Of a stretch of 8,945 nt of DNA, positions 6,052 through 8,945 are shown piece after piece. Where the stretch lies: assembly GCA_022565015.1 (NCBI GenBank), contig JADFKI010000150.1:1-8945 (forward strand), given 5' to 3'. The translations under genes and the position numbers were made by a program. The stretch comes from Chloroflexota bacterium (GTDB lineage Bacteria; Chloroflexota; Dehalococcoidia; Lucifugimonadales; JADFKI01). Each line of letters begins with the position of its first letter. The first letter of the stretch is position 1. The notes under the pieces are model-generated. The model was given only the letters and a program-made list of their open reading frames with translations, was not told where the DNA came from and ran no database searches.

Positions 6052-7317
6052 ATGAATCTGACTGAATTGCAAAGCCTGGACAATGAGCAGTTGAATGACC
6101 TCGCCAGTGAAATGGGCCTGACGGAAAACGGGGCTGTTCAGAAGCGTCAGGAGCTCATGACCAGGGTACTTAATACCCTTTCCGAGCAGAACGGTAATCT
6201 CAAGGCGGGCGGTATTCTGTCCATAGTAAGCGAGGGTTATGGCTTTCTCCGACAGGACGGGGGGCAACAAGGCGCCGGAGACGTATACGTCTCTCAGTCT
6301 CAGATCAGGCGGTTTGGCCTGAGGACCGGCGACGAAATCACGGGCCAGGTCAGGCCACCCAAAGACGGCGAGCGCTACTTCGGTCTGGTAAGGGTAGAGG
6401 GCGTGAATGGAGTCGAGCCGGAAGCCTCTCGCAGCCGCCCTCATTTCGAGAATCTCACCGCCGTGTTTCCAACAGAGCAAATCGTGCTGGAGACAGACTC
6501 GAATATTCTGTCCACGCGACTGATGGACCTGCTGGCGCCTGTGGGGCGCGGCCAGCGCGGCCTTATCGTTTCTCCTCCCAAAGCGGGCAAGACCACGCTT
6601 TTAAAGCAGATCGCCGCAGGGATCAACGCAAACAACCCCGATATTCATATCATGGTCGCCCTCATAGGCGAGCGTCCGGAAGAGGTGACCGACGTCAGGA
6701 GGTCGGTGAAGGGCGAGGTCTTCAGCTCCACATTCGATGAGCCGGTGGAAGACCACTGTAGGGTCGCCGAGCTGGTGCTGGAGCGCGCCAAGCGGCTTGT
6801 GGAGAGTGGCAAAGACGTGGCCATTCTTCTCGACAGCATTACCAGGCTGACTCGAGCCTACAACTTGTCCTTGCCTACAAGCGGACGAACGCTTTCCGGA
6901 GGAATCGATCCCGTCGCCTTGTACCCGCCAAAGCACTTCTTCGGGGCGGCGCGAAAAACGGAGGAGGGCGGCAGCCTGACGATTCTTGCGGCCTGCCTCA
7001 TAGACACCGGCAGCCGCATGGACGACGTGATCTACGAAGAGTTCAAGGGCACCGGCAATATGGAGGTACACCTGGACCGCAGGCTAGCCGAGAGACGGTT
7101 CTTCCCTGCCATCGATATCGAACGTAGCGGCACGCGGCGTGAGGAGCTTCTGTTGGACGAGGCTACATACAAGCAGGTGGTGTTGCTCCGAAGGATGGTC
7201 GGGATGATCACTTCCGACGGAATGAACCACCTCGAGGCGACGGAAAAGGTCATCGAACGCCTGAGCAAGACCAAGAACAACAAGGAATTTCTGGCCAGCC
7301 TCGGCAAAGAGTCCTAG
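6052..7317 (+). CDS. rho: Transcription termination factor Rho
   Basis: 421 residues from ATG 6052, almost the length of the E. coli protein (419). ATG 6052 is preferred over ATG 6040 because GGAG sits 6 bases upstream of it, whereas the earlier ATG has only AGG two bases away. Rho is a hexameric RNA-dependent ATPase/helicase that loads on nascent RNA and ends transcription. Visible parts in order: N-terminal helical domain with LTELQSLDNEQLNDLASEMG; cold-shock-like primary RNA-binding domain with GYGFLRQ and DVYVSQSQIRRFGLRTGDEI; Walker A SPPKAGKTT (~174-182); catalytic-glutamate segment GERPEEVTD (Glu207); Walker B ILLDSITRLTRAYN (~259-272, Asp261); secondary-site Q-loop LSGGIDPVALYPPKHFFGAAR; and the R-loop region EFKGTGNMEVHLDRRLAERR. 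No insertion in the N-terminal domain is seen, so this is a compact Rho. No rpmE follows; the next gene is convergent. No clear promoter was found, so it may depend on the gap upstream or on read-through from pyrG. Confidence 0.98.
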   Translation: MNLTELQSLDNEQLNDLASEMGLTENGAVQKRQELMTRVLNTLSEQNGNLKAGGILSIVSEGYGFLRQDGGQQGAGDVYVSQSQIRRFGLRTGDEITGQVRPPKDGERYFGLVRVEGVNGVEPEASRSRPHFENLTAVFPTEQIVLETDSNILSTRLMDLLAPVGRGQRGLIVSPPKAGKTTLLKQIAAGINANNPDIHIMVALIGERPEEVTDVRRSVKGEVFSSTFDEPVEDHCRVAELVLERAKRLVESGKDVAILLDSITRLTRAYNLSLPTSGRTLSGGIDPVALYPPKHFFGAARKTEEGGSLTILAACLIDTGSRMDDVIYEEFKGTGNMEVHLDRRLAERRFFPAIDIERSGTRREELLLDEATYKQVVLLRRMVGMITSDGMNHLEATEKVIERLSKTKNNKEFLASLGKES

Positions 7318-7450
7318 TGGCTACGTAACAAGAACGGGCGATAAGTCTCATGAACGAGATGAGTCGATCCCCGAGCTACCCTATTCGCTTTTCAGAAAGG
7401 TTCTCCACCCGCACGCCGCCTCTACGCCCACCACGGACAAATTTGATCGT

Positions 7451-7467
7451 CGCGTGACTTCACCGCG
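7451..7467. terminator. Weak hairpin in the rho/manC convergent gap, possible terminator
   Basis: Between the two convergent genes (7318-7514), CGCGTG (7451-7456) can pair with CACCGCG (7461-7467) with one bulged C and loop ACTT. No U-run follows on either strand; on the minus strand only a short AT-rich stretch follows. A second small stem, CTCAT/ATGAG, lies at 7347-7363. Neither is a convincing intrinsic terminator, and the gap may rely on Rho-dependent ending. The rest of the gap shows nothing recognisable. Confidence 0.15.
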
Positions 7468-7514
7468 CAGGGCATAACGATCCCCGTCAGCTTTTTCGAC
7501 GCTGCGACAAGTGG

Positions 7515-8945
7515 TCAGTCATCCTTATGGCGGTTGTAGCGGTCCTCGAACCTAACGATGTCGTCCTCTTCCAGGTAGCTCCCGGTTTGCACCTCGATTA
7601 TCTCCACGGGGACGGTGCCGGGATTTTCCAAGCGGTGCTTCATTCCCACCGGCACGTAGGTCGACTGATTTTCCGCTAGCAGGAACTCTTCGTCTCCCCT
7701 GGTCACCTTTGCGGTGCCTTCTACGACTACCCAGTGCTCCGCCCTGTACTCATGGGTCTGAAGAGAAAGCGCCGCTCCCGGATTTATCTCAAGACGTTTG
7801 ACCCGGAAGTGGGCTCCGGCGTCTATGGTCTCGTAGAAACCCCAAGGTCTGTGGACCCTACGATGGTTTATCTGCTCCGTGCGCCCCTCGTCCTTCAGCT
7901 GGCCTACGAGGTCTTTTACGCCCTGAACCGAGTCCATATGGGTCACAAGTACTGCGTCGGCCGTCTCCACGACTATTATGTCTTCCAGGCCGACTGCTGT
8001 AACGAGGCGATGCTCCCCAAATATAAGTGAGTTTTTCATGCCACGTGCGTAAACATCGCCGCGAATGACGTTTCCGTCGGCGTCCTGCTCGCCCCGGCTC
8101 CAAATCGTAGACCATGCGCCAAGGTCGGACCAGCCGGTCTCCAGCGGCACGACCACGCACATGGGGGCGTCGAGACTATCTGTCGCGACCCTCTCCATCA
8201 CGGCGTAGTCTATGGAGTCACTGGGGCAGGAGCTAAAAATCTTATCTTCGGGCCTGTAGAAATCTCCGTCCCATCTGCTTTGGTCGTGCGCCGACCTACA
8301 TGCTTCAAGAATGTCGGACCTAAACCGGCCAAGGAGTTGAAGCCAAATTGATGCCTTCACCATAAAGATTCCGCTGTTCCAGAGGTACTCTCCTGCGTCT
8401 ACCATTCGTTGCGCATCAACGGGCTCTGGCTTTTCGACGAAGGCGGATGCTCTGTAATGGCCTGGACCGGACTCGCCTTCGCCAGATATATGCTCGCCCT
8501 TTCGAATGTAACCGTAGCCGGTCTCAGGCGCGTCCGGTTCAATTCCAAAGGTAACGATAGTGCCAGAGTCGGCGAGCGTAGCGCCACGGCTCACGGCCGT
8601 TCGAAATACTTCGACATCTTCTATCAGGTGGTCCGCGGGCATCACGAGCATCACCGGGTCTTCGGCTGCCGACCCTTTCGTTGCCTGCGGAATCATGAGC
8701 GATGCCAGGGTAAGCGCCGGCGCGGTGTTGCGTCCGACGGGCTCCAGGGCGATGGCCGCCGGCGTAATTCCGAGCTGCCTCGCGCTCTCAGCGGCAAGGA
8801 ATCTATGCTCCTCGTTGCAGACGATGATCGGGGCGCCAATATCCGGGACGCCGTCAATGCGCGACAGCGTGTCCTGCAGAAGCGAACGGTCGCCCATCAA
8901 GGGAAGAAACTGCTTTGGATATAGCTCCCTTGACAAGGGCCACAG
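7515..8945 (-). CDS. manC: Mannose-1-phosphate guanylyltransferase / mannose-6-phosphate isomerase, type II (N-terminus beyond window)
   Basis: 476 codons are visible. The frame is open to the right edge, where LWPLSRELYPKQFLPL continues the family's nucleotidyltransferase signature; only about a dozen residues (the GGxGTR part) are missing, so the TTG at 8936 is not the start. The enzyme makes GDP-mannose from mannose-1-phosphate and GTP, and the C-terminal domain of bifunctional members isomerises fructose-6-phosphate and mannose-6-phosphate. GDP-mannose feeds polysaccharide, glycolipid or protein glycan synthesis. Visible motifs: EPVGRNTAPA, MPADH, FVEKPEP, EYLWNSGIFM, then the cupin domain with PWGFYETID, QTHEYRAEHWVVVEGTA, ENQSTYVPVGMKHRLENPG and IIEVQTGSYLEEDDIVR. 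Oddity: the first cupin motif reads H-E-Y where well-known members read H-H-H or H-Y-H, so one usual metal ligand is Tyr (codon 7746-7748), which puts the isomerase activity in doubt. It is convergent with rho; its promoter lies outside the window. Confidence 0.94.
   Translation of the reverse strand: MWPLSRELYPKQFLPLMGDRSLLQDTLSRIDGVPDIGAPIIVCNEEHRFLAAESARQLGITPAAIALEPVGRNTAPALTLASLMIPQATKGSAAEDPVMLVMPADHLIEDVEVFRTAVSRGATLADSGTIVTFGIEPDAPETGYGYIRKGEHISGEGESGPGHYRASAFVEKPEPVDAQRMVDAGEYLWNSGIFMVKASIWLQLLGRFRSDILEACRSAHDQSRWDGDFYRPEDKIFSSCPSDSIDYAVMERVATDSLDAPMCVVVPLETGWSDLGAWSTIWSRGEQDADGNVIRGDVYARGMKNSLIFGEHRLVTAVGLEDIIVVETADAVLVTHMDSVQGVKDLVGQLKDEGRTEQINHRRVHRPWGFYETIDAGAHFRVKRLEINPGAALSLQTHEYRAEHWVVVEGTAKVTRGDEEFLLAENQSTYVPVGMKHRLENPGTVPVEIIEVQTGSYLEEDDIVRFEDRYNRHKDD

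Noticed and set aside
5869..6480. Minus-strand frame of 203 codons overlapping the start of rho, with an ATGA junction to a second minus frame (5681-5872)
   Set aside because: More than 400 bases are antisense to the conserved N-terminal part of rho; no recognisable motif. The ATGA junction looks coincidental.
8409..8924. Plus-strand frame of 171 codons opposite manC
   Set aside because: Fully antisense to conserved GDP-mannose pyrophosphorylase motifs; product is basic and shows no domain.
8934..8936. TTG as the start codon of manC
   Set aside because: The frame continues upstream to the window edge with LWP, matching the conserved LWPLSR motif, so the gene is truncated by the window and does not start there.
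1..8945. Mobile elements, CRISPR arrays, toxin-antitoxin pairs or phage defence genes
   Set aside because: No transposase or integrase motifs, no regularly spaced direct repeats, and no recognisable defence domains on either strand.

Overview
The window is a stretch of bacterial chromosome at roughly 58-60% GC. It has compact housekeeping genes with strong CTP synthase and Rho signatures. It also carries a secreted lipoprotein-type serine protease with a long Thr/Pro-rich linker, a style common in Chloroflexota (Dehalococcoidia/SAR202-like lineages). That lineage is inferred from protein style alone; no rRNA or tRNA lies in the window to confirm it. I see no mobile element, CRISPR array, integrase or phage gene.

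Left part (1-2424): the C-terminal part of a probable exported protein of unknown function. It is followed 56 bases later by an HtrA-like S1C serine protease lipoprotein, which appears to have its own promoter placed so close to the ATG that the mRNA would be leaderless. Its C-terminus holds two similar-looking ~140-residue modules in place of the usual PDZ domain. A convergent gene for a predicted zinc-dependent protease (DUF2268 type) overlaps its stop codon by 4 bases.

Middle (3324-5529): a 541-base divergent region lies between the DUF2268 gene and pyrG. It holds a short protein-like reading-frame remnant, a 10-bp-spaced direct repeat, a near-consensus sigma-70-type promoter and a ~275-base leader with several strong and partly exclusive complementary segments. 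Then comes pyrG (CTP synthase, final step of CTP synthesis). The pyrG leader is the best candidate in the window for an undescribed regulatory element.

Right part (5530-8945): a 522-base AT-richer gap of unclear content is followed by rho (transcription termination helicase), with a hairpin abutting its ribosome binding site. Convergent to rho is a bifunctional mannose-1-phosphate guanylyltransferase / mannose-6-phosphate isomerase gene (GDP-mannose supply for surface glycans), cut by the window end and missing one canonical cupin metal-ligand histidine. pyrG and rho also lie in one neighbourhood in Bacillus (rpoE-pyrG-...-rho-rpmE), so their proximity here is ordinary. The window is mostly core genome; the two proteases and the non-coding leaders are the parts worth a second look.
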